64,000 bases of DNA from Clostridium_AI sp964409685 (GTDB taxonomy: Bacteria > Bacillota > Clostridia > Lachnospirales > Lachnospiraceae), in assembly GCA_964409685.1 (NCBI GenBank), contig CAYPEJ010000011.1, positions 68,481 through 132,480 of the forward strand, given 5' to 3'. The translations under genes and the position numbers were made by a program. Under the pieces are notes generated by a model that was not told the DNA's origin, searched no databases, and was given only the letters and a program-made list of their open reading frames with translations. Positions 35,415 through 44,387 of this stretch are shown here, in pieces (positions within the stretch are counted from its first letter, which is position 1; each line of letters begins with the position of its first letter).

Positions 35415-35864
35415 ATGGCGAAATTTATATATAGTATGCAGAATATTTTGAATTTAAAAGAAAAATTAGAGGAACAAAAGAAAGCTGCATTTGGTCTAGC
35501 AAAATCAAAATTAGATGAAGAACAGAACAAATTAGACAATTTGTATATGAAGAAGAACCATTATCAATTAAAGCTTATCGAATGTTTTTCTTCTCGTTTA
35601 GATTTAATGAACATTAAGAAAAATGAAGAAGCGCTCAAAGTTGTTCAGATAAAAATTGAACAACAATGTATTGTTGTAAAACAAGCGGAACGTCAAGTAG
35701 AATTAGCTAGAATTCAATTGACTGAAGCAATGAAAGAAAGAAAAACCCATGAAAAATTACGGGAAAAAGCTTTTGAAGCATTTAAGAGTGAAGTGCTACA
35801 CGAAGAAAGCAAAGAAGTGGATGAACTGGTGAGTTTTAAATATGGGAAAGCAAAGGGTGAGTAA
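35415..35864 (+). CDS. fliJ: Flagellar export protein FliJ
   Basis: A 149-residue, almost wholly helical coiled-coil protein starting with YSMQNILNLKEKLEEQKK, the FliJ start pattern. FliJ is the central stalk of the FliH-FliI export ATPase and an escort for chaperones. The primary sequence is poorly conserved, so the call rests on length, coiled coil and location after fliI. Confidence 0.88.
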   Translation: MAKFIYSMQNILNLKEKLEEQKKAAFGLAKSKLDEEQNKLDNLYMKKNHYQLKLIECFSSRLDLMNIKKNEEALKVVQIKIEQQCIVVKQAERQVELARIQLTEAMKERKTHEKLREKAFEAFKSEVLHEESKEVDELVSFKYGKAKGE

Positions 35865-35871
35865 TTAGAAT

Positions 35872-36648
35872 ATGGCAAAGAAAAACAAAAATGTCGATGT
35901 TGAATCAGAATTTGATGAGCAAGAAGAGAAAAAAGGTAGCAGGATTTTTAGCGTCTTAATGGTTATTCTTATTATCTTAATATGGCTAGGAATTTTTGCT
36001 CTTGCAATTAAATTTGATGTTGGTGGATTTGGAAGTGGGGTGTTACGTCCGATTTTAAAGGATGTACCAATTATAAATAGAATTTTACCAGAGTATACAG
36101 ACGAAGAGTTCTTTGAAGAATACGATACGGAATATTCTACCTTAGAAAGTGCAGTTGCCCGTATTAAAGAACTTGAGTTACAATTAGCAGATGCAGAGAA
36201 TCGTGACAATTCAGATGGTGAAACAATTGAAGATTTACGAGCTGAGGTGGAACGATTAAAAGTTTATGAAGAAGAATATGAACAATTCCAAGAAAGAATT
36301 CGTGCTTTTGATGAAAATGTAGTATTTGCAGAGGAAGCACCATCTATCGAAGAATATTACACATATTATTCCCAGATACAGCCAGAAAATGCAGAAGAGA
36401 TTTACCGTCAAGTAGTAGAGCAAATGCAATACGATGCAAGATTTGAAGAAGAAGCAAAAAGATATGCCAAAATGGATGCTGCAACAGCGGCTGAAGTATT
36501 TGAAATCATGTGTGCAGATGACCTAGATACTGTATGTGGTATTATTTCCGCTATGGGTGTTAAGAATGCGGCGGCTATTATGGATGAATTAGATCCAGCT
36601 ACAGCAGCCAAGATTACAAAATATTTAACTGATATGGAAGATAAGTGA
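35872..36648 (+). CDS. MotE/YlxF-like protein with MgtE_N-type domain
   Basis: A 258-residue protein with one membrane segment (about 25-48), an acidic extracytoplasmic coiled coil (about 85-150) and a C-terminal helical MgtE_N-like domain (about 185-255), with AKMDAATAAEVFEIM and MDELDPATAAKITKYL. B. subtilis ylxF occupies the same place, and MotE in alpha-proteobacteria is a chaperone for the periplasmic MotC. Here it may act on stator or hook assembly; that is inference. Confidence 0.75.
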   Translation: MAKKNKNVDVESEFDEQEEKKGSRIFSVLMVILIILIWLGIFALAIKFDVGGFGSGVLRPILKDVPIINRILPEYTDEEFFEEYDTEYSTLESAVARIKELELQLADAENRDNSDGETIEDLRAEVERLKVYEEEYEQFQERIRAFDENVVFAEEAPSIEEYYTYYSQIQPENAEEIYRQVVEQMQYDARFEEEAKRYAKMDAATAAEVFEIMCADDLDTVCGIISAMGVKNAAAIMDELDPATAAKITKYLTDMEDK

Positions 36649-36650
36649 TA

Positions 36651-36671
36651 CTAGGAGCCGAAAGGCCTTAG
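36651..36671 (+). repeat. GNRA-capped hairpin before fliK
   Basis: CTAGG-A-GCC (36651-36659) pairs with GGCCTTAG (36664-36671) around a GAAA tetraloop, with one bulged A. It lies right after the ylxF-like stop codon. No T-run follows, so an RNA stability or processing role is more likely than termination. Confidence 0.6.
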
Positions 36672-36702
36672 CATAAATATTTTCGTATGAAAGGAGGAAA
36701 TT

Positions 36703-38001
36703 ATGGCACAAGTAAATACAATAAGCCAACTTGGTATGGATGATATTGCTTCGTCTGGAGTAAAAAAAGTACGAAAGTCAGATTCTAAATTCTCAGATAT
36801 TATGTCTGAAAGTGAAAAAAGTAATCAAGATGAACAGAAATGTACAAGGGCATCTGATAAGGGTTCTGCAAGTGCACGTTATAATGAAAGCAAGAATAGT
36901 GCGAAGAAGGTAGAATCGACAGTTGACCAAAAGAAGAACAATGTTAGTAAAAACGATAATATTGTTTTAGCAGATGTAATGCAAGAGGCGTCAAAATCAG
37001 TAGATGCGTTTAAGGAAAAAATAGCGGATACGCTAGGAATTTCCAAAGAAGAATTAGAGGAGATTATGGCAGAGTTAGGATTGACTACGATGGATTTATT
37101 TGACGTAAATACATTGAAAGATTTAGTCCTACAAGTAAATGGCTTGTCAGATCCAAGTGAGTTATTAACTAATGAAGCAGTTTGTAACCAACTAGCAGAT
37201 TTATTACAGACAGTGGATGAATTTGTTCAGGTGACAGATATGGAACAGTTCGTACAAATGGCATTAATTGAGCAGACAGATGATTTTTCAGCTGTTTTGG
37301 ATGAGGTAGATGCTGATGGAATAGATGCTAATGAAGTAGATATGGTTGAGCACGCAGATGCTCAGACAGAGGAGCCTATGATTACTGTTCAGAGAAAAGT
37401 TGCCTCTGATAGTGAAGAAAGCGGTGCAAAGAATGATTCTAAGCAAGATGACCAAAATGTTGAATCACAGTTTAATCAGTTTGTTCAGAATTTAAGTAAT
37501 TCTACTCAAGGTGTTGATGCTACTCCGAACAGTCATTTTGAACGATTACAGCAGATGCAAGAAATTGTAGATCAAGTAGTAGAGAACATTAAAATTACGT
37601 TATCTGCTGATTCAACAAGTATGGAGATTCAGCTAAATCCAGAACATTTAGGTAAGGTGAATTTATCCGTTCTTGCAAAACATGGTCAATTAACAGCAAG
37701 TTTTGTTGTGGACAATCATATGGCAAAAGAAGCAATCGAAAGTCAATTAAATGTGTTAAAAGAATGTTTGAATGAACAGGGAATCAAAGTGGAAGCAATT
37801 GAGGTAACAGTTGCAGAACAAGGATTTTCACAAAATGATTTTATGAATCAAGGTCAAGGAAATTTTCAGAATCAAGCAAAGCGCAGTAACAGTGCAAGTA
37901 GAATGAGAAAAGAAGATGATTTGACAGAAGAAGTCGAAGAAGAATCTGTTTCTATTAACGCTATTAACAAAGGTAATGGAACAGTTGATTTTTCAGCGTA
38001 A
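36703..38001 (+). CDS. fliK: Flagellar hook-length control protein FliK
   Basis: A 432-residue protein whose long N-terminal part is low in conservation and rich in Asp, Glu, Ser and Lys. The C-terminal Flg_hook domain (about 290-375) reads MEIQLNPEHLGKVNLSVLAKHGQLTASFVV and ends LNEQGIKVEAIEVTV. FliK measures hook length and switches FlhB to filament export. RBS is AAGGAGG. Confidence 0.92.
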   Translation: MAQVNTISQLGMDDIASSGVKKVRKSDSKFSDIMSESEKSNQDEQKCTRASDKGSASARYNESKNSAKKVESTVDQKKNNVSKNDNIVLADVMQEASKSVDAFKEKIADTLGISKEELEEIMAELGLTTMDLFDVNTLKDLVLQVNGLSDPSELLTNEAVCNQLADLLQTVDEFVQVTDMEQFVQMALIEQTDDFSAVLDEVDADGIDANEVDMVEHADAQTEEPMITVQRKVASDSEESGAKNDSKQDDQNVESQFNQFVQNLSNSTQGVDATPNSHFERLQQMQEIVDQVVENIKITLSADSTSMEIQLNPEHLGKVNLSVLAKHGQLTASFVVDNHMAKEAIESQLNVLKECLNEQGIKVEAIEVTVAEQGFSQNDFMNQGQGNFQNQAKRSNSASRMRKEDDLTEEVEEESVSINAINKGNGTVDFSA

Positions 38002-38013
38002 AGGAGGAAGAGT

Positions 38014-38859
38014 ATGGCAACTAATTTAAGTGCTCCTGTAAAAGATGGGGTTGTAGAACAATACCAAAGTGCAATTACACAAAAAAAGAGTACAGTTGGT
38101 ACAAGTGAACTTGGAAAAGATGCATTTTTACAATTACTTGTTACACAAATGCAATGTCAAGATCCACTAAATCCATCATCTGATACAGAGTTTATTTCTC
38201 AGTTAGCAACATTCTCATCTTTGGAACAGATGCAGAATCTTAATAGTACATTTTCACAGACACAAGCATTCTCGCTTGTAGGTCAACAAGTTCAAGTTTC
38301 TGCGGACAATAAAGTAGGATATGTAGAAGGAACAGTTGATTATGTTACAATTTCAAACGGTAACACATATTTGTCTGTAAATGGAACTCTTTATTCTTCA
38401 GATAAATTAATTACTGTTGTTGATTCCTTATATGTAGCAAAACAAAATGCGCCAACAATTGAGTCTCAAACAGTAGCATATGATCACGAAAATCCAGAAG
38501 ATATTAAAGTTAAAATTAATTTGGGTACAGATACTGGTGCAGCTTCCAGCTTTGCAGTAATTTTAAATGGAGAAGTCTTAGACCCAGCCAATTTAGGATT
38601 TGATCCAGATACGAATACAGTAACAATTTCTAAGAATGCTCTAAAGGGATTAGAAGCAGGTTCTTACAAGGTAATGTTCTTATTTGATGATAAATTAGAA
38701 ACAACTGTTACAGATAAGGTTGTCTTAAATGTAAAAGGTGTACCAGAGAAAACAGAGGAAACTGATAAGACCGAAGGAACCGAAGGCGATAATACCGAGG
38801 GTGATAAGACAGAAGCAGAGGATAGCGAGGCTTCTAGTTCAACGGAGGGAAATGCTTAA
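38014..38859 (+). CDS. flgD: Flagellar hook assembly protein FlgD
   Basis: A 281-residue hook cap scaffold. The N-terminal region has GKDAFLQLLVTQMQCQDPLNPSSDTEFISQLATFSSLEQMQNL, the FlgD hallmark. An FN3/tudor-like C-terminal region (about 85-230) follows. Unlike typical FlgD, it ends in an acidic low-complexity tail of about 40 residues rich in Thr, Glu, Gly and Asp. Confidence 0.95.
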   Translation: MATNLSAPVKDGVVEQYQSAITQKKSTVGTSELGKDAFLQLLVTQMQCQDPLNPSSDTEFISQLATFSSLEQMQNLNSTFSQTQAFSLVGQQVQVSADNKVGYVEGTVDYVTISNGNTYLSVNGTLYSSDKLITVVDSLYVAKQNAPTIESQTVAYDHENPEDIKVKINLGTDTGAASSFAVILNGEVLDPANLGFDPDTNTVTISKNALKGLEAGSYKVMFLFDDKLETTVTDKVVLNVKGVPEKTEETDKTEGTEGDNTEGDKTEAEDSEASSSTEGNA

Positions 38860-38948
38860 CAGTTTACTTTTAATCTGATTCTAGAAAGTATAGTTCATGG
38901 ATGATGTCACTAGAGTCCTTTATGATTGATGGTTACATGGAGGTAGAT

Positions 38949-39347
38949 ATGAATCATATAACAAATAATAAAAGCTCGATTGAGCAGATGAGGGGAAAAT
39001 TATTTTCAAACAATAACGTTGAAATTAAGAAAAAAGTAAGTCAAGATACTTCATTTCAACATATCTTATTGCAGAAGCAGAATATTTCCCAAGCTGACGA
39101 TGAGTTAAAATTTTCAAAACATGCAAATCTTCGTCTTGAAAGTCGTAATATCTCACTTTCTAGTGAACAAATGGAACGATTAAAGGGCGGTGCAGAGAAA
39201 GCAAAATTAAAAGGAATTCAAGAATCCTTAGTAATGGTAGATAATATGGCGTTTATCGTAAATACAAAAAGTAATACCGTGATAACAGCCGTAAATGAAT
39301 TAGAAAATTCCATCTTTACGAATATAGATGGAGCAGTAATCAACTAG
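38949..39347 (+). CDS. Flagellar operon protein of the TIGR02530 type
   Basis: A 132-residue protein of unknown mechanism. The core reads KFSKHANLRLESRNISLSSEQMERLKGGAEKAKLKGIQESLVMVDNMAFIVNTKSNTVITAV, the pattern of the small family found between flgD and flgE in Firmicutes. The start at 38949 has GGAGG 5 bases upstream. The role may be in hook assembly by location only. Confidence 0.85.
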   Translation: MNHITNNKSSIEQMRGKLFSNNNVEIKKKVSQDTSFQHILLQKQNISQADDELKFSKHANLRLESRNISLSSEQMERLKGGAEKAKLKGIQESLVMVDNMAFIVNTKSNTVITAVNELENSIFTNIDGAVIN

Positions 39348-39433
39348 TCCTTTCATACGCTGGACCTTATAAGGAGGCGTGTATTCTTGAATGATAGATA
39401 GAATACGGGACACCAATAGGAGGTAAATAAATT
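39348..39433 (+). promoter_or_regulatory. flgE leader: palindromes and an 11-codon leader frame
   Basis: The 86-base gap has a 10-base palindrome CCTTATAAGG (39365-39374) that overlaps an orphan Shine-Dalgarno AAGGAGG (39371-39377), an inverted repeat GTATTC/GAATAC (39381-39386 and 39401-39406), and a short reading frame from ATG 39391 to a stop at 39424-39426. That frame ends inside the flgE ribosome binding site (GGAGGT 39419-39424). The layout suggests translational control, but is unproven. Confidence 0.4.
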
Positions 39434-40855
39434 ATGATGAGATCAATGTACTCTGGTGTAGCAGGTTTAAAAACACATCAGACAAAAATGGACGTTATAG
39501 GTAATAATATTGCCAATGTTAATACAGTAGGTTTTAAATCCAGTACAGTAACATTTTCCGATGTTTTATATCAAACATCTCAGTCTGCTTCTGGACCAAA
39601 TGCTGATACAGGTGCAGCTGGTAAGAATGCGATGCAGATTGGTCTTGGTTCGAAAGTAAATGGTATTGCAACAAATATGTCTGTAGCTGGTGGTACTCAA
39701 ACTACAGATAACCCATTTGATGTTATGATCAATGGTGATGGATTCTTTATTGTAAACCAAGGTGGAACAAATTACTTCACAAAAGCAGGGGCATTTAATA
39801 TTGATGCAAATGGTACATTATGTACTCCATCTGGTGCAACTGTAATGGGATGGCAAGCCAATGCAGATGGTACTGAGATTATTAAAGATACAGTATCTCC
39901 ATTAAATGTAATGGCTGCAGATAAATTAACAGCAGAACCAGAAGCAACAACTGCAGCAACAATTACAGGTAACCTTGATACAAAGGATACACAAGCAGCT
40001 GATGTGGATAAAGGTCTTCCAGTATCATTCTCTATCTATGATAGTAAAGGTGATAAATATTCTGTTAAATTGATTTTCAAAGAAACAACAGATACAGGTA
40101 AATATAATGTTACAGTTGGTGATATTACAGATGATAATGGTAAATCAATATTTGTAAAAGAAAATGCAGATGGAACTTTTGCTAAATCAGGTGTAAGTGT
40201 TGCATTTGGTAATACAACATTTTCTCCAGATGTAGATCAAGATACAGGTGAGCTTACAGGAACTGCAACAGCGGTTAATCTTACATTCGATCCTGCAACG
40301 GGTAAATTCCAATCAGTGAATGGTAGTGAAACAGATCCTGTAAAATTAACTATTACAACAGCTGATGCAAATGCAAATCCATTTAAACCAGTTGATGTTG
40401 ATTTTTCTCAGATGACAAACTATTCATCTGGTGGAACATCTACAGTTGCAGGTACTCGTGGTGATAAAAATGGCATTAATGCAGGTAAACAAGTTGGTGA
40501 AATGCAATCTATCAGCATTGATTCCTCAGGTAAGATTATTGGTTCTTATACAAATGGAACTAGTAAATATCTAGGACAAATTGCAGTAGCTGAGTTCTCT
40601 AACCCATCTGGTTTAGAAGCAATTGGTGGTAACTTATTTGCAGAAACAAAGAACTCTGGAGAATTTGATGGTATCGGTATCGACCCATCAACAGGAGATT
40701 CCTCTTTAACAACAGGTGCTCTTGAAATGTCAAACGTTGACTTATCTGCACAATTTACAGATATGATTGTTACACAAAGAGGTTTTCAAGCAAATTCACG
40801 TATTATTACAACTTCTGATACAATGTTAGAAGAACTTATCAATTTGAAACGATAA
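39434..40855 (+). CDS. flgE: Flagellar hook protein FlgE
   Basis: A 473-residue hook subunit. N-terminus MRSMYSGVAGLKTHQTKMDVIGNNIANVNTVGFK is the rod/hook motif; the centre includes NPFDVMINGDGFFIV; the C-terminus has LEMSNVDLSAQFTDMIVTQRGFQANSRIITTSDTMLEELINLKR. Length is in the usual range for Clostridia. Two Met codons start the frame (39434 and 39437); the first is best spaced from GGAGGT. Confidence 0.97.
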   Translation: MMRSMYSGVAGLKTHQTKMDVIGNNIANVNTVGFKSSTVTFSDVLYQTSQSASGPNADTGAAGKNAMQIGLGSKVNGIATNMSVAGGTQTTDNPFDVMINGDGFFIVNQGGTNYFTKAGAFNIDANGTLCTPSGATVMGWQANADGTEIIKDTVSPLNVMAADKLTAEPEATTAATITGNLDTKDTQAADVDKGLPVSFSIYDSKGDKYSVKLIFKETTDTGKYNVTVGDITDDNGKSIFVKENADGTFAKSGVSVAFGNTTFSPDVDQDTGELTGTATAVNLTFDPATGKFQSVNGSETDPVKLTITTADANANPFKPVDVDFSQMTNYSSGGTSTVAGTRGDKNGINAGKQVGEMQSISIDSSGKIIGSYTNGTSKYLGQIAVAEFSNPSGLEAIGGNLFAETKNSGEFDGIGIDPSTGDSSLTTGALEMSNVDLSAQFTDMIVTQRGFQANSRIITTSDTMLEELINLKR

Positions 40856-40898
40856 TAATTAGTGGTTAGAAAATAAATTATAAGAAATACCAAATATT

Positions 40899-40924
40899 GA
40901 CGGCATGGGTTTGCCGCCCATGTC
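40899..40924 (+). repeat. Hairpin between flgE and flbD
   Basis: CATGGG (40904-40909) pairs with CCCATG (40917-40922), and the outer GA/TC may extend the stem after a bulge. It is GC-rich compared with its surroundings and has no T-run. Confidence 0.5.
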
Positions 40925-40948
40925 GAGAAAGTTTGGGGGGTAGAAGTT

Positions 40949-41137
40949 TTGGTTGAATTAACAAGAATGAATGGTAAGAAATTCACACTGAATTGTGAAT
41001 TAATTGAAAAGGTGGAAGATACACCAGATACCGTAATTACATTAATCAGTGGTAAAATGTATATTGTGAAAGAAAGTAGACAGGATGTTAAAGATCTTGT
41101 TTTATTATATAAAAAAGATATTTTTAGTAAAAATTAA
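40949..41137 (+). CDS. flbD: Flagellar protein FlbD (SwrD family)
   Basis: A 62-residue protein of the FlbD family: VELTRMNGKKFTLNCELIEKVEDTPDTVITL..GKMYIVKES. It starts with TTG 40949, 8 bases after a G-rich ribosome binding site. The B. subtilis member, SwrD, raises flagellar torque through the stators. Placement immediately before motA/motB fits that role. Confidence 0.92.
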   Translation: MVELTRMNGKKFTLNCELIEKVEDTPDTVITLISGKMYIVKESRQDVKDLVLLYKKDIFSKN

Positions 41138-41152
41138 AGGTGGTGAAAGGTT

Positions 41153-41959
41153 ATGGATTTAGCTTCGATTTTAGGTTTATTATGTAGTTTTGGGTTGATG
41201 ATTTTTGGTATTGTATACGATCAAGGAACTGTTACATTCGGAAACATCCAAGCATTTATCGACGTACCTTCTATTTTGATCACATTTGGTGGTTCGTTTA
41301 TGGCGGTACTAGCGCAGGCAGAATCTTTGGGGATTTTCTTGAACAATTTAAAAAGCATTAGCTTAATTATGAAGGTAACTCCTACATCAGAAAGTGAGAT
41401 AATACATAAAATTATCGACCTATCTAATGTAGCAAGAAAAGAAGGTTTATTAGCGTTAGAGGAAGCTGCAAATGAAGTAGAAGACGATTTCTTAAAAAAA
41501 GGAATTCTACTTATTGTAGATGGTACAGATCCAGAATTAGTACGTAGTATCTTGGAATCAGAATTATCAGCCATTGAAGATAGACATGGCGCAACAATTG
41601 GCTTTTGGGAAGCCATTGCAAGTATGGGTCCTGCCTGGGGTATGATTGGTACACTGATTGGTCTGATCAACATGCTTAAGTCATTAGATGATCCATCAAC
41701 AGTTGGTCCATCTATGTCCGTTGCGTTAGTAACAACATTCTATGGTTCCCTTTTAGCAAACTGGATTGCAACACCAGTTGCCTCAAAGTTAAAAGCGAAG
41801 AGTGGAAAAGAAATTCGTATGAAAGAAGTTATGGTAGAAGGTTTGCTTTCCATTCAAGCGGGTGAAAACCCACGTGTTATTGAAGAAAAATTAAAATCCT
41901 TCTTAGCACCAGCAGTTCGTGCACAATTCTCAGAAGCACAAGAAGGCGGTGAAAATTAA
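41153..41959 (+). CDS. motA: Flagellar motor stator protein MotA
   Basis: A 268-residue, four-segment membrane protein of the proton or ion channel. The first segment is near residue 3-20, and the last pair contains MGPAWGMIGTLIGLINML and a second segment with TTFYGSLLANWI; the cytoplasmic loop between segments 2 and 3 carries the charged residues that meet FliG. It forms a coupled pair with motB, whose ATG overlaps its stop by one base. Confidence 0.95.
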   Translation: MDLASILGLLCSFGLMIFGIVYDQGTVTFGNIQAFIDVPSILITFGGSFMAVLAQAESLGIFLNNLKSISLIMKVTPTSESEIIHKIIDLSNVARKEGLLALEEAANEVEDDFLKKGILLIVDGTDPELVRSILESELSAIEDRHGATIGFWEAIASMGPAWGMIGTLIGLINMLKSLDDPSTVGPSMSVALVTTFYGSLLANWIATPVASKLKAKSGKEIRMKEVMVEGLLSIQAGENPRVIEEKLKSFLAPAVRAQFSEAQEGGEN

Positions 41960-42774
41960 TGGCAAGGAAAAAGAAACAAGAAGAAGCTCCAGCAGGTTCA
42001 CCAGCATGGATGGCAACGTTTAGTGATTTAATGAATCTATTGCTCTGTTTCTTCGTTATTCTCTTTTCAATGTCATCGGTTGACGTAGCAAAATATGAAG
42101 AAGTTGCAGCTTCCTTATCAAAAAGTTTTAGTATTTTTAAGGCTGGAGATAAATCAATTGGTGATGGTCAGTTAATTAGTAGTGGTATGACACAGCTTAA
42201 TGATTTAGGGGAAAAAACAACAGAACTAGCTGAAGCAAGTCAACAAGAGACAGTTGAAAATGCAGATCCATTAGAAGAAGCAAGAGAGCAGATTGAAGCT
42301 GAGAAGAAATCAGAGTTAGATCAGTTGTACGAACAAGTTACAGATGCGACAGAAAAGCGTAAGATAGAACAATACGTTGATGTTACAATTGATGACGCAT
42401 ACACTTATGTTTGTTTGACTTTAAGTGGTTCTGTGCTTTTTGACTCAGGTAGTGCTGAGATTGTTGATGGAAGTTATCCAATATTATCTCGAGTAGGTGA
42501 TATATTAAAGACTTATGATGATCATCTTATTTATATTGAAGGTCATACAGATAATGTTCCGATTCATAACAGCCGTTTTACTAGTAATAATGAGTTATCA
42601 TGGGCCAGAGCAGATAGCGTATGGAATTACATGGTAAACAAGAAAAAGCTTGATCCTGTAACATTAGTAAGTGCGGGTAGAAGTGAATATGAGCCAATCG
42701 CTTCGAATAAGACTGAAGAGGGTAGGGCGAAAAATAGACGTGTAACTATAAAGATTTATAGTGGTAACAATTAA
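41959..42774 (+). CDS. motB: Flagellar motor stator protein MotB
   Basis: A 271-residue stator protein. Near the N-terminus the single membrane segment SDLMNLLLCFFVILFSMSS carries the ion-binding Asp just at its start (MATFSDLM). The periplasmic region carries a plug-like stretch and a C-terminal OmpA-like peptidoglycan-binding domain with YIEGHTDNVPI and AKNRRVTIKI. The ATG overlaps the motA stop (TAATG). Proton versus sodium coupling cannot be fixed from this. Confidence 0.95.
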   Translation: MARKKKQEEAPAGSPAWMATFSDLMNLLLCFFVILFSMSSVDVAKYEEVAASLSKSFSIFKAGDKSIGDGQLISSGMTQLNDLGEKTTELAEASQQETVENADPLEEAREQIEAEKKSELDQLYEQVTDATEKRKIEQYVDVTIDDAYTYVCLTLSGSVLFDSGSAEIVDGSYPILSRVGDILKTYDDHLIYIEGHTDNVPIHNSRFTSNNELSWARADSVWNYMVNKKKLDPVTLVSAGRSEYEPIASNKTEEGRAKNRRVTIKIYSGNN

Positions 42775-42793
42775 GAAAGTAGGGAGTGAAATC

Positions 42794-43309
42794 ATGAAAA
42801 AGAATATGTTGACAATTGTCATTATTGCATTATCTGCTATCAATGTGATTTTGTCGGCTGTACTGGTATTTGCAGTAGTACCAGCATCTAACAAAACAAG
42901 TAGCTTGATTAGTCAAGTATCCTCCATTATTAACTTAGAATTAGATTCTAGTGATGGTGAAGTTGATGAAAAAGTAGATCCTGCCAATATTGAAACTTAT
43001 AAGATAGAGACACCTTTAACTTTTAACTTAGCAAGAAGTGCAAATGGAACTGACCATTATGCAGCTTTAGATTCTATTTCATTGTCCATTAATAAAGCAT
43101 CTAAAGATTATGGCAAATTAGCAGGAACACTTGATGCAAATGCAAATTTCATAACTGATATTGTAACCGAAGTTGTTTCAAGTTATACTTATGATGATGC
43201 GATTAATAGTAAACAAGAAATTAAAGCAGAAATATTAGAAAAAATTAAAGCACATTTTAATTCAAGTTTTATTTTTTCTGTTTCATTAAATAATTTATGT
43301 TTTCAGTAA
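42794..43309 (+). CDS. fliL: Flagellar basal body-associated protein FliL
   Basis: A 171-residue bitopic protein with one N-terminal membrane segment (about 6-30), a Ser/Asp-rich linker and a periplasmic FliL domain (NIETYKIETPLTFNLARS..). FliL rings encircle stators and support torque. ATG 42794 follows an AGGGAG site; the upstream frame overlaps motB. The C-terminus ends SVSLNNLCFQ. Confidence 0.9.
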   Translation: MKKNMLTIVIIALSAINVILSAVLVFAVVPASNKTSSLISQVSSIINLELDSSDGEVDEKVDPANIETYKIETPLTFNLARSANGTDHYAALDSISLSINKASKDYGKLAGTLDANANFITDIVTEVVSSYTYDDAINSKQEIKAEILEKIKAHFNSSFIFSVSLNNLCFQ

Positions 43310-43326
43310 TAAATAACATACGAAAC

Positions 43327-43355
43327 TTGTGATTTATTAAGTTTTATAGTATAAT
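43327..43355 (+). promoter_or_regulatory. Internal sigma-A-like promoter before fliM
   Basis: TTGTGA (43327-43332) and a perfect TATAAT (43350-43355) are 17 bases apart in the 96-base fliL-fliM gap. It is the best promoter match inside the fla operon. Confidence 0.6.
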
Positions 43356-43405
43356 TAATGTGGTTTTTGCAATATAGACCGCTAAAGATTGCGAGGTGAG
43401 AAGGA

Positions 43406-44386
43406 ATGGGCGATGTCTTGTCCCAAAGTGAGATTGATAATTTGCTTGCAGCTCTAAGCAGCGGTGAGCTAGATGCCGATGAGATTAAGGATACTGGGGA
43501 GAAACAGGTCAAAAACTATGATTTCGCCAGACCTTCTAAATTTTCGAAAGAACATTTGAGAACTTTGATTATTATATTCGAGCATTATGGGAGATTATTA
43601 TCTACTAATTTACCTGCTTACCTTCGTAAAAATGTTCAAGTAGAAGTTATGAATGCAGAAGCAATAACGTATTCTGAGTTTTCGAATGCGTTGTCGAACC
43701 CTGTTCTTTTAGGGGTTGTAAATTTTGCACCATTAGATGGAAATATTATCATAGAGCTAGATAATGGACTTGGATATGCGATTATCGATCGTATGTTAGG
43801 TGGCGCTGGAAATCCTATGGAAAAGATAAGGGATTTCTCAGAGATTGAGTTGATTATAATCGAAAGAATAATGACAATCTGTACGAATTTATTAATTGAA
43901 CCTTGGTCTAGTGTTATTGAGTTGGAGCCTAAACTTGAAAGAATCGAGACAAACTCTCAATTTGCTCAAATTATTTCTCCAAGTGAGATGACTTCTATTA
44001 TTACAATTCATATCAAAATTGGTTCTGTAGAAGGTTTAATGAATATTTGTATTCCATTTACTTGTGTAGAAGCAGTGATAGATAGATTGAATACGAAATA
44101 TTGGTATTCAACGATGAAGGAAAAAGATGATAAGGTGTATCAAGATGTTATTGAGAGTACGATTGAAAAAGCAAGAATTCCAATTCGCGCTGTGTTAGGA
44201 AAAAGTACAGTTTCATTTAACGATTTTGCTACAATGCAGGTAGGTGATATTATTCGATTGAATAAGAAAGTAGATGAAGAGATGGATATTTTTGTTGGAA
44301 ATCTAAAGAAATTTACCGCTTTGCCTGGAGCATCTTCTGATGCTTATGCAGTTAGAATAACATCAATTATAAGGGAGGAATCATAG
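43406..44386 (+). CDS. fliM: Flagellar motor switch protein FliM
   Basis: A 326-residue switch protein. The N-terminal CheY-P-binding peptide is LSQSEIDNLLAAL. The middle CheC-like domain has LLSTNLPAYLRKNVQV and IDRMLGGAGNP, and the C-terminal SpoA domain includes DFATMQVGDIIRLNKKVDE. FliM conveys CheY-P binding to FliG. A sharp AGGTGAGAAGG site precedes the ATG. Confidence 0.97.
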   Translation: MGDVLSQSEIDNLLAALSSGELDADEIKDTGEKQVKNYDFARPSKFSKEHLRTLIIIFEHYGRLLSTNLPAYLRKNVQVEVMNAEAITYSEFSNALSNPVLLGVVNFAPLDGNIIIELDNGLGYAIIDRMLGGAGNPMEKIRDFSEIELIIIERIMTICTNLLIEPWSSVIELEPKLERIETNSQFAQIISPSEMTSIITIHIKIGSVEGLMNICIPFTCVEAVIDRLNTKYWYSTMKEKDDKVYQDVIESTIEKARIPIRAVLGKSTVSFNDFATMQVGDIIRLNKKVDEEMDIFVGNLKKFTALPGASSDAYAVRITSIIREES

Positions 44387-44387
44387 G

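Noticed and set aside
40899..40935. c-di-GMP-I (GEMM) riboswitch between flgE and flbD
   Set aside because: The hairpin looked suggestive beside motility genes, but the conserved GEMM core bases and two-stem layout are absent.
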